Assembly: GCA_965277835.1 (NCBI GenBank)
Contig: OZ255841.1
Span: 1,550,001-1,614,000, forward strand
From: Arcticimaribacter sp965277835
GTDB lineage: Bacteria > Bacteroidota > Bacteroidia > Flavobacteriales > Flavobacteriaceae
DNA: 64,000 nucleotides
Reading direction: 5' to 3'
Positions within the stretch are counted from its first letter, which is position 1. Every line of letters begins with the position of its first letter. Under the pieces are notes generated by a model, which did no database searches, was not told the origin of the DNA, and saw nothing but the letters and a program-made list of their open reading frames with translations. The translations under genes and the position numbers were made by a program. Below, one piece after another: positions 54,561 through 63,734 of this stretch.

Positions 54561-54624
54561 AACTCTAAAGAGATGAAAACCACAGGGATTACTTACTTTT
54601 CGGTCGGAAGGGTTTAGAAGCCGT
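54561..54624 (+). pseudogene. orphan duplicate of the ugd 3' end (direct repeat, copy B)
   Basis: 64 bp, 62 identical to 52439-52502. It still reads NSKEMKTTGITYFSVGRV followed by TAG at 54615-54617, but has no upstream ugd sequence and no start. One difference is an Ala-to-Thr change, the other silent. A remnant of a duplication or insertion involving the ugd end. Confidence 0.93.
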
Positions 54625-54723
54625 TAAACACAAAGAATAACATATAGTATTGAGAAGGAAGAATAAAAAGCATTAATTTTGATGTTTTAAGGATTTTAAT
54701 TTTAATTAAAAACACAGATAAAG

Positions 54724-55122
54724 ATGAGAAAAGCAAAATTGATTTTTAAAACATTATTGGTTTGTTTAATTATTATATCCTGTGATAAAGAAGGTATAGA
54801 TACTGTAGTTATAAAGTTTTATAATGAATCGGGATATAAATTAGAAGATATAGAAATTAATGAGAGAGTAGTTGGAGATTTGAATATAAATGAAAATTCT
54901 GGTTATATTACTTATGAGTCTCTTACTATTGATTCTGGGCATCCAATGCTATTTTCTAAAGCAAGGTTAGGCAAAGAAATTATAGGAGATAATAGGGGCA
55001 GAGGATCCGTGTGTGGAACTTCACTGAAAAGGGTTGAAAGAGGACTGTATGAAATGTCAATAAAATTGTATGAAACAGATGATGGCGATAAACACTTATA
55101 TGTTGGACTAAAACGGGAATAA
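54724..55122 (+). CDS. small lipoprotein, hypothetical
   Basis: 132 aa with lipobox CLIIISC (Cys20). The mature part is beta-rich and polar (TVVIKFYNESGYKLEDIEINERVVGDL...). No family recognised. Codon use resembles its neighbours. It stands alone between the repeat and the acetyltransferase gene. Confidence 0.72.
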   Translation: MRKAKLIFKTLLVCLIIISCDKEGIDTVVIKFYNESGYKLEDIEINERVVGDLNINENSGYITYESLTIDSGHPMLFSKARLGKEIIGDNRGRGSVCGTSLKRVERGLYEMSIKLYETDDGDKHLYVGLKRE

Positions 55123-55224
55123 CAATAATTTATATAGTCACTCAATAGGAATAAAATATTTTTATCCTTCTGTATATAAATAGCGTTTAGTACTATAAAA
55201 AAACCTATTTGCTAAACGTAGCTA

Positions 55225-55680
55225 TTATAACTCTAACTCCATTTTTATATCAGAACGGGCATAGTAGGTTTCGGGCTCTAAAGGCACTTCGATAAAACCA
55301 AATTTTTGATAGACGTATAGCGCATTTTTTAGTCGCGTGCTAGAATAGATAATTAGCTTAGACCAATGATGTTGTTCGGCAAAATTGATTAAGAAACGCA
55401 TTAAACTTTGCCCTATTTTTTGCCCTTGAAAAGCTGGAGAGACTGCCATTTTACCGAGTTCGTAAACACCCTTGGATTTGTAGATAAAAGCGGCGGTTCC
55501 TATAATTTGCGTGTCTTTTTTAACAAAAAAAATAAAGCCCCCAGGTTTTAAGATAACCTCTTCACAATTAAGTAAAAGCTCAGAGTCATAAGGTTCGACT
55601 ACAAAATATTTTTGAAGCCATTCTTCATTGAGTCTGCGAAAATCTTCTTTATACCGAGAATCATAAGGAATAATCTCCAT
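55225..55680 (-). CDS. GNAT-family N-acetyltransferase
   Basis: 151 aa with the acetyl-CoA loop LGKMAVSPAFQGQKIGQSLMRF and the end VYQKFGFIEVPLEPETYY. Substrate unknown. Lies 9 nt downstream of fumC on the same strand and is probably co-transcribed. Confidence 0.85.
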   Translation of the reverse strand: MEIIPYDSRYKEDFRRLNEEWLQKYFVVEPYDSELLLNCEEVILKPGGFIFFVKKDTQIIGTAAFIYKSKGVYELGKMAVSPAFQGQKIGQSLMRFLINFAEQHHWSKLIIYSSTRLKNALYVYQKFGFIEVPLEPETYYARSDIKMELEL

Positions 55681-55689
55681 AAATAGATT

Positions 55690-57084
55690 TTATTTTTCTC
55701 CTGTCATATCTTCGGGTTTAACCCAAGCATCAAATTCTTCTGAGGTTACATATTCGAGTGCTAAAGCAGCTTGCTTTAATGTGGTTCCTTCATTGTGTGC
55801 TTTATTAGCTATTTCTGCGGCTTTGTAATAGCCTATTTTTGTATTCAAAGCAGTAACAAGCATTAAAGAATTGTTTACCAATTCATCAATTCTTTTTTGA
55901 TTAGGCTTAATCCCTGCTACACAATTTACAGTAAAGCTAACACAAGCGTCTCCAATTAGTTGAGCAGACTGAATAATATTAGCCGCCATAACAGGCTTAA
56001 ACACATTAAGTTCATAATGTCCTTGAGCGCCAGCTACAGAGAGCGTTACATCATTACCTATTACTTGTGCACAAACCATAGTAACGGCTTCGCATTGAGT
56101 TGGATTTACTTTTCCAGGCATTATTGAACTTCCAGGTTCGTTCGAAGGAATAATTATTTCTCCAATTCCTGAGCGGGGACCAGAAGAGAGTAATCGAATA
56201 TCGTTTGCAATTTTGTTTAGAGCAACAGCAAGTTGTTTTAATGCTCCGTGAGACTCTACAATTGCATCGTGAGCGGCAAGGGCTTCAAATTTATTTTGTG
56301 CTGTAATAAAAGGTAAGCCAGTAAACTCGGCGATATATTCGGCAACACGCTTAGAGTATCCTTTGGGCGTATTAATTCCTGTACCAACGGCTGTTCCTCC
56401 TAGCGCAACTTCCGAAAGGTGTTTTAAAGTAGAATTTAATGCAGATAAACTATGATCTAATTGAGACACATACCCAGAGAACTCTTGCCCTAAAGTAAGA
56501 GGCGTAGCGTCCATTAAATGTGTGCGCCCAATTTTTACTACATTTTTAAATTCATCAGATTTTTTTTGTAAAGTATCTCTAAGCTGGGTTACCCCTGGTA
56601 TGGTCGTTTCTACAATTTTTTTATAGGCTGCAATATGCATGCCTGTTGGGAAAGTATCGTTAGAAGACTGCGATTTATTAACATCGTCATTTGGGGCTAA
56701 AGTTTTTTCTCCTTCTCCAAGTTTTTCTCCAGATAAAACATGGGCGCGGTTTGCAATAACTTCGTTTACATTCATGTTGCTTTGAGTCCCCGATCCAGTT
56801 TGCCAAATTACAAGAGGAAACTGGTCGTCTAATTTACCTTCTAAAATTTCATCGCATACTTGGGCAATTAAGTCTCTTTTGGCGATGTCTAAAACACCAA
56901 GTTCATGGTTGGTGTATGCTGCAGCTTTTTTGAGATACGCAAAACCATAGATAACTTCAATAGGCATAGAAGCAGAAGAGCCTATTTTGAAATTTAATCG
57001 TGAACGTTCTGTTTGTGCTCCCCAATATACATTTGCTGGGACTTTTACTTTTCCTAGCGTGTCTTTTTCTATACGGTATTCCAT
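55690..57084 (-). CDS. fumC: class II fumarate hydratase
   Basis: 464 aa, MEYRIEKDTLGKVKVPANVYWGAQTERSRLNF, SSNDTFPTGMHIA, GRTHLMDATPLTLGQEF and the family signature GSSIMPGKVNPTQCEA (near 318). Interconverts fumarate and malate in the TCA cycle. Confidence 0.97.
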   Translation of the reverse strand: MEYRIEKDTLGKVKVPANVYWGAQTERSRLNFKIGSSASMPIEVIYGFAYLKKAAAYTNHELGVLDIAKRDLIAQVCDEILEGKLDDQFPLVIWQTGSGTQSNMNVNEVIANRAHVLSGEKLGEGEKTLAPNDDVNKSQSSNDTFPTGMHIAAYKKIVETTIPGVTQLRDTLQKKSDEFKNVVKIGRTHLMDATPLTLGQEFSGYVSQLDHSLSALNSTLKHLSEVALGGTAVGTGINTPKGYSKRVAEYIAEFTGLPFITAQNKFEALAAHDAIVESHGALKQLAVALNKIANDIRLLSSGPRSGIGEIIIPSNEPGSSIMPGKVNPTQCEAVTMVCAQVIGNDVTLSVAGAQGHYELNVFKPVMAANIIQSAQLIGDACVSFTVNCVAGIKPNQKRIDELVNNSLMLVTALNTKIGYYKAAEIANKAHNEGTTLKQAALALEYVTSEEFDAWVKPEDMTGEK

Positions 57085-57127
57085 AAATTCTTTTTTATAA
57101 TTAGGTTGTATGTGAAGATAATAATTT

Positions 57128-57157
57128 TTTGGAATATAATTTGACAGAATAATTTTG
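57128..57157 (+). promoter_or_regulatory. promoter candidate for the 259-aa gene
   Basis: TTTG (57128-57131) and TAATTTTG (57150-57157), 18 nt apart. A second -7-like TATTTTTG is at 57261-57268, 25 nt before the ATG. Either or both could be used. Confidence 0.5.
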
Positions 57158-57293
57158 TGCGACTTGTTTTTCTAAAGAATTGTTATAATTAATTAAGACA
57201 TTATGAGTTAACGTTAGTATAGAAAAATGAAGTTTAACTAAGAGTTTTTGGTTTAAAGAGTATTTTTGTAGACAACAACTAATATTTATTTTT

Positions 57294-58073
57294 ATGGATG
57301 TTAATATAGCTTTTGTTACAGGTTATGTAGGTCGAAAATTAATGCCTAATATTCCAAAAAAGCCAAAAGGCTATGATTCGTATTATATTACAAATCACCC
57401 TCGATTATATAAAAAGCTACAAAAAACAGATTGGACACCAATATTTATTGAAAACATTATAGATATTATTGCTTTGTTTTCTCCGCAAAGCCATTTTTTA
57501 AAAATGAGTTTAAAAGAGATAAAAGGGTTTAATAAGATGAAGCGAAAACAATTTTACGCATTGGCATCTAAGCGATTAAAAGTATATCCAAATCTTTTTT
57601 TACCTAAAACCTATGATTTTATAATATGGTCTGATAATAAGTTTGACGTGAATGCTTTGGACTCTATTAAAACTATAAAAAATTGGGATAATCAAACTGC
57701 GATGAAGTTACATAAACATCCTTTTGTTGATGATAGCCTAGAAGAGTTCGAAGAAGCTATGAAACAAGCTCGGTATAATGACCAAAGAGCAAGCTATGAA
57801 AAGTATTTGAATGGGCAAGTTAACAAAGGGTTATCTGCTAAAGGAGCTATTCATTATCAAACGGGGTATTTAATTTATAATGAATCACACCCGAAAACAA
57901 ACTTAATAAGAGCAACTTGGCAAGAACATATTAATATGTGTGGAATAAATTGTCAAATTTCATTTCATTTCATTACCCAGTTATTCAATGAGTGTATTGA
58001 TGAGTATGTTTATCCAATAAGTCCTATTAAGGAAAAATCTACCTTTCTTTCATTTTTTAAAAAGAAGAAATGA
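57294..58073 (+). CDS. DUF616/TOD1-like glycosyltransferase-type protein
   Basis: 259 aa, no signal peptide. GYDSYYITNHPRLYKKLQKTDW, YPNLFLPKTYDFIIWSDNKFDV (a possible DxD-like metal site) and HPFVDDSLEEFEEAMKQARYN resemble DUF616/TOD1-like putative glycosyltransferases. Specificity unknown. Monocistronic, with a basic tail. Confidence 0.6.
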   Translation: MDVNIAFVTGYVGRKLMPNIPKKPKGYDSYYITNHPRLYKKLQKTDWTPIFIENIIDIIALFSPQSHFLKMSLKEIKGFNKMKRKQFYALASKRLKVYPNLFLPKTYDFIIWSDNKFDVNALDSIKTIKNWDNQTAMKLHKHPFVDDSLEEFEEAMKQARYNDQRASYEKYLNGQVNKGLSAKGAIHYQTGYLIYNESHPKTNLIRATWQEHINMCGINCQISFHFITQLFNECIDEYVYPISPIKEKSTFLSFFKKKK

Positions 58074-58115
58074 CTACCTGCAAGAGAAAAACAAAGCGTT
58101 TAAATTGTTCTACGT

Positions 58116-59510
58116 TTATTTTTCATCATTGAGTTTCATCTTTTTATTAAGACTATAAACTTTTTTAGCATCATAAGCCTTATCTCTAAGGAGTTCTAGC
58201 TGTTTATCAAGTAAATCTTGTTTGCGGTCAAAACCTTCTTTCCATTCGGGCATATGTTTTGAGATATAATCATTGGGTAGTTTTTCAAAACAACTTTTCA
58301 AAGCATTGAGCACAGCTGTTATTTGGTTTGGTATCCAAGAGACTATAGGTGTCCCTCCTGTTGCTTTTGGATAGACCGTATTTTGCATAATATATTTTTG
58401 AACAAATTGCCAATGTCCGTTTCTAAAATAATACACTTCTTCTTGAAGCTCAATTAGTTTTTTAATACCGTCATAATTTTTAGCTACCACCATACGCTCT
58501 AATAATGCATTCTCTTTTTGTTTAAAGAATAAGCGCGTATCTTCTAAAAAATGTTGTACACATTTGGGGCGATAACTCCGTAAATCTTGCAAATAGTGAG
58601 TAAGTTCATTTTCGGGATAATGACTGATAATTCCTGAGAAAATGTCCATTAGCGGAATGATATTGTCTTGAGCTCCGGTTTGTCCTCTATATTGCTGAGG
58701 TTCCTCGGACACGCCTTCGTAGATTAATCCGTTTTCGAAAATATCCGTATTGCCTTTAATACCCATAATAAACACACGAAAATCATTATAGTGTTTCCAT
58801 CGGGAGGCAGTCCACATAAGTTGTCGCCGCTCGTTAATTTTTTTCATGCTATCTACAGCCAAATCCAAAGCTATATTTAAGGCTTCGGAAGACGTTGCTT
58901 GTTGAGTGTCTAACACGGCTTGTACTAACTTAGGCGAATGTTGGTTAATGTCAACATGCAACATAATAAATCCACGTTCGTCTGACATTCCCGAGAATTT
59001 AGCAGCCATCCCTAAATTTTCCCACTCGAAACCTCCATTGGGATCTATTTTAACATAGTTGCCCAAAGAATATGCATAATGGTAGTCTAGCCATGGATAT
59101 ACATCTAATTTTTCAGAAACAATAACAAAAGGTTGTGCTATTTGCGGAGGAATAGATTTATGAGCTTTGCCGTATGCCCCATTTTTTAGAAAAGAAAAAT
59201 GTGCAGGAGCTAAAGCGTAGGCAGAAGCTAAAAAAGCATAACTCCGAAATAATGCTTGTAAGATAAAAGGATCGTTTTCTTGTTGTACGTGCTCTTTAAA
59301 GTTAGGAAGGTTTTGAGTTCGCGTTTCAATACGCCCTTCAATTGATAAAATGCCAGGACTATTATCGTCTTTAACACGAGGTAAATCGTTAATTATTTCT
59401 TGCAATGCTGCATATCGATTAGGCAATGAAGCTAAAGGAGGTGCTTTGGGCAAAAAACCATTTTTGGCATTGATTTCAAAAAACCCATCTGTGTGTTTCT
59501 CTATTTGCAT
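58116..59510 (-). CDS. indoleamine 2,3-dioxygenase-like heme protein (IDO/PrnB superfamily)
   Basis: 464 aa. The N-terminal PPLASLPNRYAALQEIINDLP and LASAYALAPAHF match the small domain of IDO-like proteins. RGQTGAQDNIIPLMDIF aligns with the IDO GGSAxQS block. GHWQFVQKYIMQ contains His366, the probable heme-iron ligand, followed by PKATGGTPIVSWIPNQ, corresponding to the IDO GTGGT loop. Such enzymes cleave the tryptophan indole ring to N-formylkynurenine. No other kynurenine-pathway gene is nearby, so the substrate is uncertain. Upstream neighbour on the same strand, 101 nt away, is the GH65 gene. Confidence 0.75.
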   Translation of the reverse strand: MQIEKHTDGFFEINAKNGFLPKAPPLASLPNRYAALQEIINDLPRVKDDNSPGILSIEGRIETRTQNLPNFKEHVQQENDPFILQALFRSYAFLASAYALAPAHFSFLKNGAYGKAHKSIPPQIAQPFVIVSEKLDVYPWLDYHYAYSLGNYVKIDPNGGFEWENLGMAAKFSGMSDERGFIMLHVDINQHSPKLVQAVLDTQQATSSEALNIALDLAVDSMKKINERRQLMWTASRWKHYNDFRVFIMGIKGNTDIFENGLIYEGVSEEPQQYRGQTGAQDNIIPLMDIFSGIISHYPENELTHYLQDLRSYRPKCVQHFLEDTRLFFKQKENALLERMVVAKNYDGIKKLIELQEEVYYFRNGHWQFVQKYIMQNTVYPKATGGTPIVSWIPNQITAVLNALKSCFEKLPNDYISKHMPEWKEGFDRKQDLLDKQLELLRDKAYDAKKVYSLNKKMKLNDEK

Positions 59511-59611
59511 TATCTAAAGATTTATTTTGAATAAATGTACAGAAATAGAGCAGTTTAACAATAAAAACAGAGTTCATTTTTAGGTTAAAAAAAGGAACTA
59601 TACTAATTTAA

Positions 59612-61975
59612 TTATACGATAAGTTCTTTGTTGGAGGTTAATGTTTCATTATTACCATTCACACTGACTTCTATAGTTTTTTGTTGATTAGAAGAACTTT
59701 CCCAAAAAAGACTAAAGGTTTTGTGATTTAAACTAACTTTAATTGTTTCGTCTTTCCATTTTAATTTAAAGGAAAGAGCGTTCCAATGCGGAGGAAGCCA
59801 TGGCTTAAAGGTAAGTTTCCCCGATTTTATACGAACGCCTCCAAAACCAAAAACAACGGTTTGCCAAGTACCTCCGCAAGAAGCGATATGCATTCCCATA
59901 TCTGTATTGCCCTGATTATCTACTAGGTCAGCAAAAGCCGTTCGCGAAAAATAATTTACTGCCTTTCGAGTATCTCCAACCTCAATTCCCATAATAGAAT
60001 GGATGCTTGGGCTAAGTGAAGATTTGTGCATTGTATATTTTTCGTAAAACTCATAGTTTATGCGTTTAATCTCATCGCTAAATTCGTCTGGTAAAACATA
60101 AAGCAACATTATTACATCAGGTTGTTTAAGCAGGGTAGTTTCGCCGGCATTAAAGTGATCATACCCTTCAGGATATACGGGCATTTCGTTATCATCCCAC
60201 TCTGTAATAGGCGCTTCTTTATAGTTGAAATAACCTTGAAACTGTTCAATTAGTTTTTTCTCTTTATCAAAAGGGATATATATTTTATTAGCTTTATCTT
60301 TCCATTCCGATATTTCGTTTTCTGTCAGTTTCAACTGTTCAGATAAATGATTTAGCGTTTCGGGGTGGTCTTTTTTAAGAGTATAATACCAATTAGCTGA
60401 TTTTTTGAGGTTCCATTGCGCCATTCTGTTGGTAAAAACATTGTTGTCCACATGTTCATGAAATTCATCGGGACCGATTACTCGATTTAATTCATAGCGC
60501 TTTTTTTCTTTGATATATTCCAAACGGCTATTCCAAAAGCGCGCCGTTTCAAATAAGATTTCCGCTCCATAATCGAGAAAAAACGTAACATCATCGGTAG
60601 CAGTTAAATAAGTCAAAACACCATAGGCGACATCAGCTGTAATATGAATTTGTTCTTCGCCTGTCCAAATGCGATGTGCTTTGTCGTGTGTCCATTTAGG
60701 GGTTGTTTCTTCACCAGTATCTGCAGACTCCCAAGGGAATTGAGCACCTTTAAACCCGTTTGTTTTTGCATTCTTCTTTGCTCCGTTTAAACAATTATAG
60801 CGGTATAGCAATAATGCTTTGGCAGTTTGGGGTTGGGTATAAATATAAAAAGGGAGCATAAAAATTTCGGTATCCCAAAAAACATGCCCTTTATATCCTT
60901 CCCCCGAAAGGCTTTTTGCACCAATATTTACTTTCGGATCATTTTCATTTGCTGTAATAAGTAAATGATAGATATTAAAACGAACGGCTAAATTTGCATC
61001 ATCATCTCCTTCAATAATACAATCGCAATCATTCCACTTTTCTTTCCATACAGCTTCATTATTAGCCAATAGACTGTCAATCCCTTGAGATTTTGCCTTG
61101 TGCAGCCAATCAAAACACTGTGTTTGTAATTTTTCAACGGCGATTTCTCTCGAAGTACCAAGCGCTACTATTTTGTCTATTTGATAAACAGTTCCTTTTT
61201 CTGCTTTAAACGTTAATATTTCAGAAACTTTTTCATATTCTTTTTCAATGCTTTTTGTTGCATCGGCACCTGTTAGTTCTGTGTTTGCAGCATAACCTAA
61301 ATAATGCGTTCTATCCAAGGTTTTCATTTCTAAATAAACACCTTCTTTATTGTCAATAGTATTTACGTGTTGCAAGTGTTTGCTAGTTGCCCATTTTTCC
61401 CATTTGGTTTCTGTCGGGAAATTAGTTTCCCCAACATATCGCGGTAATAGGTCTAGGTTTCTACGATTACCGTTGAGTGAGCTTTCGACTTTAATTTGAC
61501 CACTATAATTTTCTGGTGTAATTTGTATGCGTATTGCGGCTAAATTTTGTTGTGAAAAATCTGTAAAACGAATACTCTTATAGCGCGTTATTCGTCCTTC
61601 ATCATCTTCAAAAACGGTTGACCGATATAGAACGCCTTGTCTTAGGTCTAGTTTTCTGTGATATTCTATGACTTTACAAGAATTCATATTAAGTAATACG
61701 CCTTCTATATAAATTTTTATAGGCAGCCAATCTGGACAACTAACCAAATCTACTACGGTAGAGTCGTGATGATCGTAAATACCAGATAAATATGTAGCAG
61801 GTAATCCGCCTCTAAACCCTTCTTCTAACGACCCTCGAGTGCCTTGGTAACCATTACCTACAGTAAAAATAGTTTCGTAATGATTAATGTTTTTGGGAGA
61901 AAAGTTATTTTCTTCAACTAGCCATCCTTGACTATTTAATGTGTTTTCTAAGGGGCTAATTTTAGGTTTCGCCAT
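59612..61975 (-). CDS. glycoside hydrolase family 65 sugar phosphorylase
   Basis: 787 aa, no signal peptide. Beta-sandwich N-terminal domain (TVGNGYQGTRGSLEEGFRGGL), then the (alpha/alpha)6 domain with KGHVFWDTEIFMLPFY, GAQFPWESADTGEETTP, HITADVAYGVLTY and GPDEFHEHVDNNVFTN. Glu504 in the last is the catalytic acid. Family members reversibly phosphorolyse alpha-glucosides (trehalose, maltose, kojibiose, nigerose and others) to beta-glucose-1-phosphate. The exact substrate is not readable. Overlaps the PfkB kinase by 14 bp. Confidence 0.94.
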   Translation of the reverse strand: MAKPKISPLENTLNSQGWLVEENNFSPKNINHYETIFTVGNGYQGTRGSLEEGFRGGLPATYLSGIYDHHDSTVVDLVSCPDWLPIKIYIEGVLLNMNSCKVIEYHRKLDLRQGVLYRSTVFEDDEGRITRYKSIRFTDFSQQNLAAIRIQITPENYSGQIKVESSLNGNRRNLDLLPRYVGETNFPTETKWEKWATSKHLQHVNTIDNKEGVYLEMKTLDRTHYLGYAANTELTGADATKSIEKEYEKVSEILTFKAEKGTVYQIDKIVALGTSREIAVEKLQTQCFDWLHKAKSQGIDSLLANNEAVWKEKWNDCDCIIEGDDDANLAVRFNIYHLLITANENDPKVNIGAKSLSGEGYKGHVFWDTEIFMLPFYIYTQPQTAKALLLYRYNCLNGAKKNAKTNGFKGAQFPWESADTGEETTPKWTHDKAHRIWTGEEQIHITADVAYGVLTYLTATDDVTFFLDYGAEILFETARFWNSRLEYIKEKKRYELNRVIGPDEFHEHVDNNVFTNRMAQWNLKKSANWYYTLKKDHPETLNHLSEQLKLTENEISEWKDKANKIYIPFDKEKKLIEQFQGYFNYKEAPITEWDDNEMPVYPEGYDHFNAGETTLLKQPDVIMLLYVLPDEFSDEIKRINYEFYEKYTMHKSSLSPSIHSIMGIEVGDTRKAVNYFSRTAFADLVDNQGNTDMGMHIASCGGTWQTVVFGFGGVRIKSGKLTFKPWLPPHWNALSFKLKWKDETIKVSLNHKTFSLFWESSSNQQKTIEVSVNGNNETLTSNKELIV

Positions 61976-62942
61976 AGTTGTCTTTTATTTGTTGCTCAGT
62001 TTCTGCTAAGGATTTATAAATATTTAATTCTGTACCATGACACCGCTGTGCTCCTACAGCATTGGCATAATAACACGCTTCTATGTAATTATTGGTCTTT
62101 AAAAAGCCAAACGCTAAACCGCCAGCAAAAGAATCTCCACACCCTGTTGTGTCTACTACATTTTCTACATTAATCCGTTTAACAAAATGTTCTTCTATTT
62201 CTTCTTTTTCGTTTTTAAAGTAAACAACACAGCCTTGCTCGTCTAGTGTAATATAGACTGCTTTTACGCCTCTGTCTAAGCAATGTTTTGCAAACTTGGG
62301 TAACTCGCTTAAAGGTAGTTCATAGTCTTCGGATAACTCTTCTTCTGTATATTCATATTTATACCAAGAACAAGCAGCTTCTTCTAAATTCATTTTAAGA
62401 ATATCAATATAAGGTAACCATTGATCTCTGTCTATCCAAAAACGGTGTATTCTTTCTCCTTTTCTTGTACACGAATTGGTAGGGCCATGGGCATCAAAAA
62501 CAATTACACCACTGCTGTTCTTTTTAATATATTTTAGAGTATCAAGGGCTATTTCAAAATCAGTAACAGGAACAAAAACAAAGGCATCTGCAGACATTAA
62601 ATCTTCAACATGACAAGGTAAGATAGGAGACATAAATCCAGTTTGATATTCTTTTCGCTTATTTTGGTCAATATAATTTAGCGAAATAACATCTCCTCGG
62701 TCTAAATCGGAATTAATATAATTTAGATTAACATTGGAAAAAGGAGCAAGGAGTTTTTTAATAGGGGCACTGTCTTTTTTTTGAATATGTGTCACCGGAA
62801 TAATCTCGGAATCACTACCAGATAATTGTGATAAAGCAACAACAGGGTATAGTACACAGCCATATTTTTCTACAACTTTCCTTTCATAAGTTATAATCCG
62901 ATCTCTAGGGATAGGCCCTAAAACAATAATTTTATAATTCAT
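61962..62942 (-). CDS. PfkB-family carbohydrate kinase
   Basis: 326 aa. The C-terminal signature VVDTTGCGDSFAGGLAFGFL with the catalytic Asp is intact; the N-terminal part (YKIIVLGPIPRDRIITYERKVVEKYGCVLY) is more divergent. Phosphorylates a sugar or nucleoside. Coupled to the GH65 gene by overlap, so it may phosphorylate a sugar released by that phosphorylase; inference only. Confidence 0.88.
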   Translation of the reverse strand: MNYKIIVLGPIPRDRIITYERKVVEKYGCVLYPVVALSQLSGSDSEIIPVTHIQKKDSAPIKKLLAPFSNVNLNYINSDLDRGDVISLNYIDQNKRKEYQTGFMSPILPCHVEDLMSADAFVFVPVTDFEIALDTLKYIKKNSSGVIVFDAHGPTNSCTRKGERIHRFWIDRDQWLPYIDILKMNLEEAACSWYKYEYTEEELSEDYELPLSELPKFAKHCLDRGVKAVYITLDEQGCVVYFKNEKEEIEEHFVKRINVENVVDTTGCGDSFAGGLAFGFLKTNNYIEACYYANAVGAQRCHGTELNIYKSLAETEQQIKDNYGET

Positions 62943-63161
62943 TTTTATGTTGGCTTTATCAGAACAGATATTTACATAAACTGTAATTAGCTGTTTGTTA
63001 AGAACTAAAGGTATAAAATTATGATTGGATATACAATGAGTTTGCGTAACTGTTAGAGGGATGATTTAAAAATGCGATACTCTTTTATAATATTTACCTG
63101 CAAAAAGTATTGAATATAACGCAATAGAGTAGTTAAAGGCATTTTATGTTTTAGCCCTAGA

Positions 63162-63707
63162 TTATCTCCAATCCCATAACAAAATATTCCATTCATCGGT
63201 ACTGTCTTTAAAGGTAAAAACTGTTTTGAAACCAACGCTTATATGCGCTTTCATTGAAAGAATATTGCTAGAAGAAACTTCTGTTAAACAAATATCAAAA
63301 AGGCTAGAATAGACTTCTTTATGTTTTGCGTATAGTTTTTTTAAAATGCCTTTTCTCCTATGAGAATTAGCGATACATATTTGACCCATGACATAATAAT
63401 TATAATCGCTCAACATTTTATTTTTATATTGAACCTTATGGAAGGTGCTAAACATTGGCATTAGAACAGGAATAAATGTTTTAAATTCCTTTAGCATTAC
63501 CAGTGCATATCCAACGACTTTTTTATTATCTACTGCAATAATTTGTTTTGCTCCTTTGTTCATTTTTTTAAGCAAATTCAAATCATGACAGACTGTTACA
63601 AAGCCATTATTTTTATTAGGGATGTTTTCAAAATGATTTTCTTTTTGTAAATCAAGAATTTCTAAGAGTTCATTTTCTGTTTCGGTTAATTTTATTTTCA
63701 TTCCCAT
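63162..63707 (-). CDS. GNAT-family N-acetyltransferase
   Basis: 181 aa. QIIAVDNKKVVGYALVMLKEF and ICIANSHRRKGILKKLYAKH (acetyl-CoA site) and the C-terminal LSMKAHISVGF fit the GNAT fold. Starts could be ATG 63707 or 63701. It follows the cvfB-like gene by 27 nt on the same strand. Substrate unknown. Confidence 0.82.
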   Translation of the reverse strand: MGMKIKLTETENELLEILDLQKENHFENIPNKNNGFVTVCHDLNLLKKMNKGAKQIIAVDNKKVVGYALVMLKEFKTFIPVLMPMFSTFHKVQYKNKMLSDYNYYVMGQICIANSHRRKGILKKLYAKHKEVYSSLFDICLTEVSSSNILSMKAHISVGFKTVFTFKDSTDEWNILLWDWR

Positions 63708-63734
63708 AGATAATAAGAATAAATTTTTGCAGTC

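Noticed and set aside
63053..63235. Minus-strand 60-codon ORF ending IIKEYRIFKSSL
   Set aside because: Overlaps the end of the GNAT gene in another frame and matches nothing I recognise; kept out because evidence is too thin.
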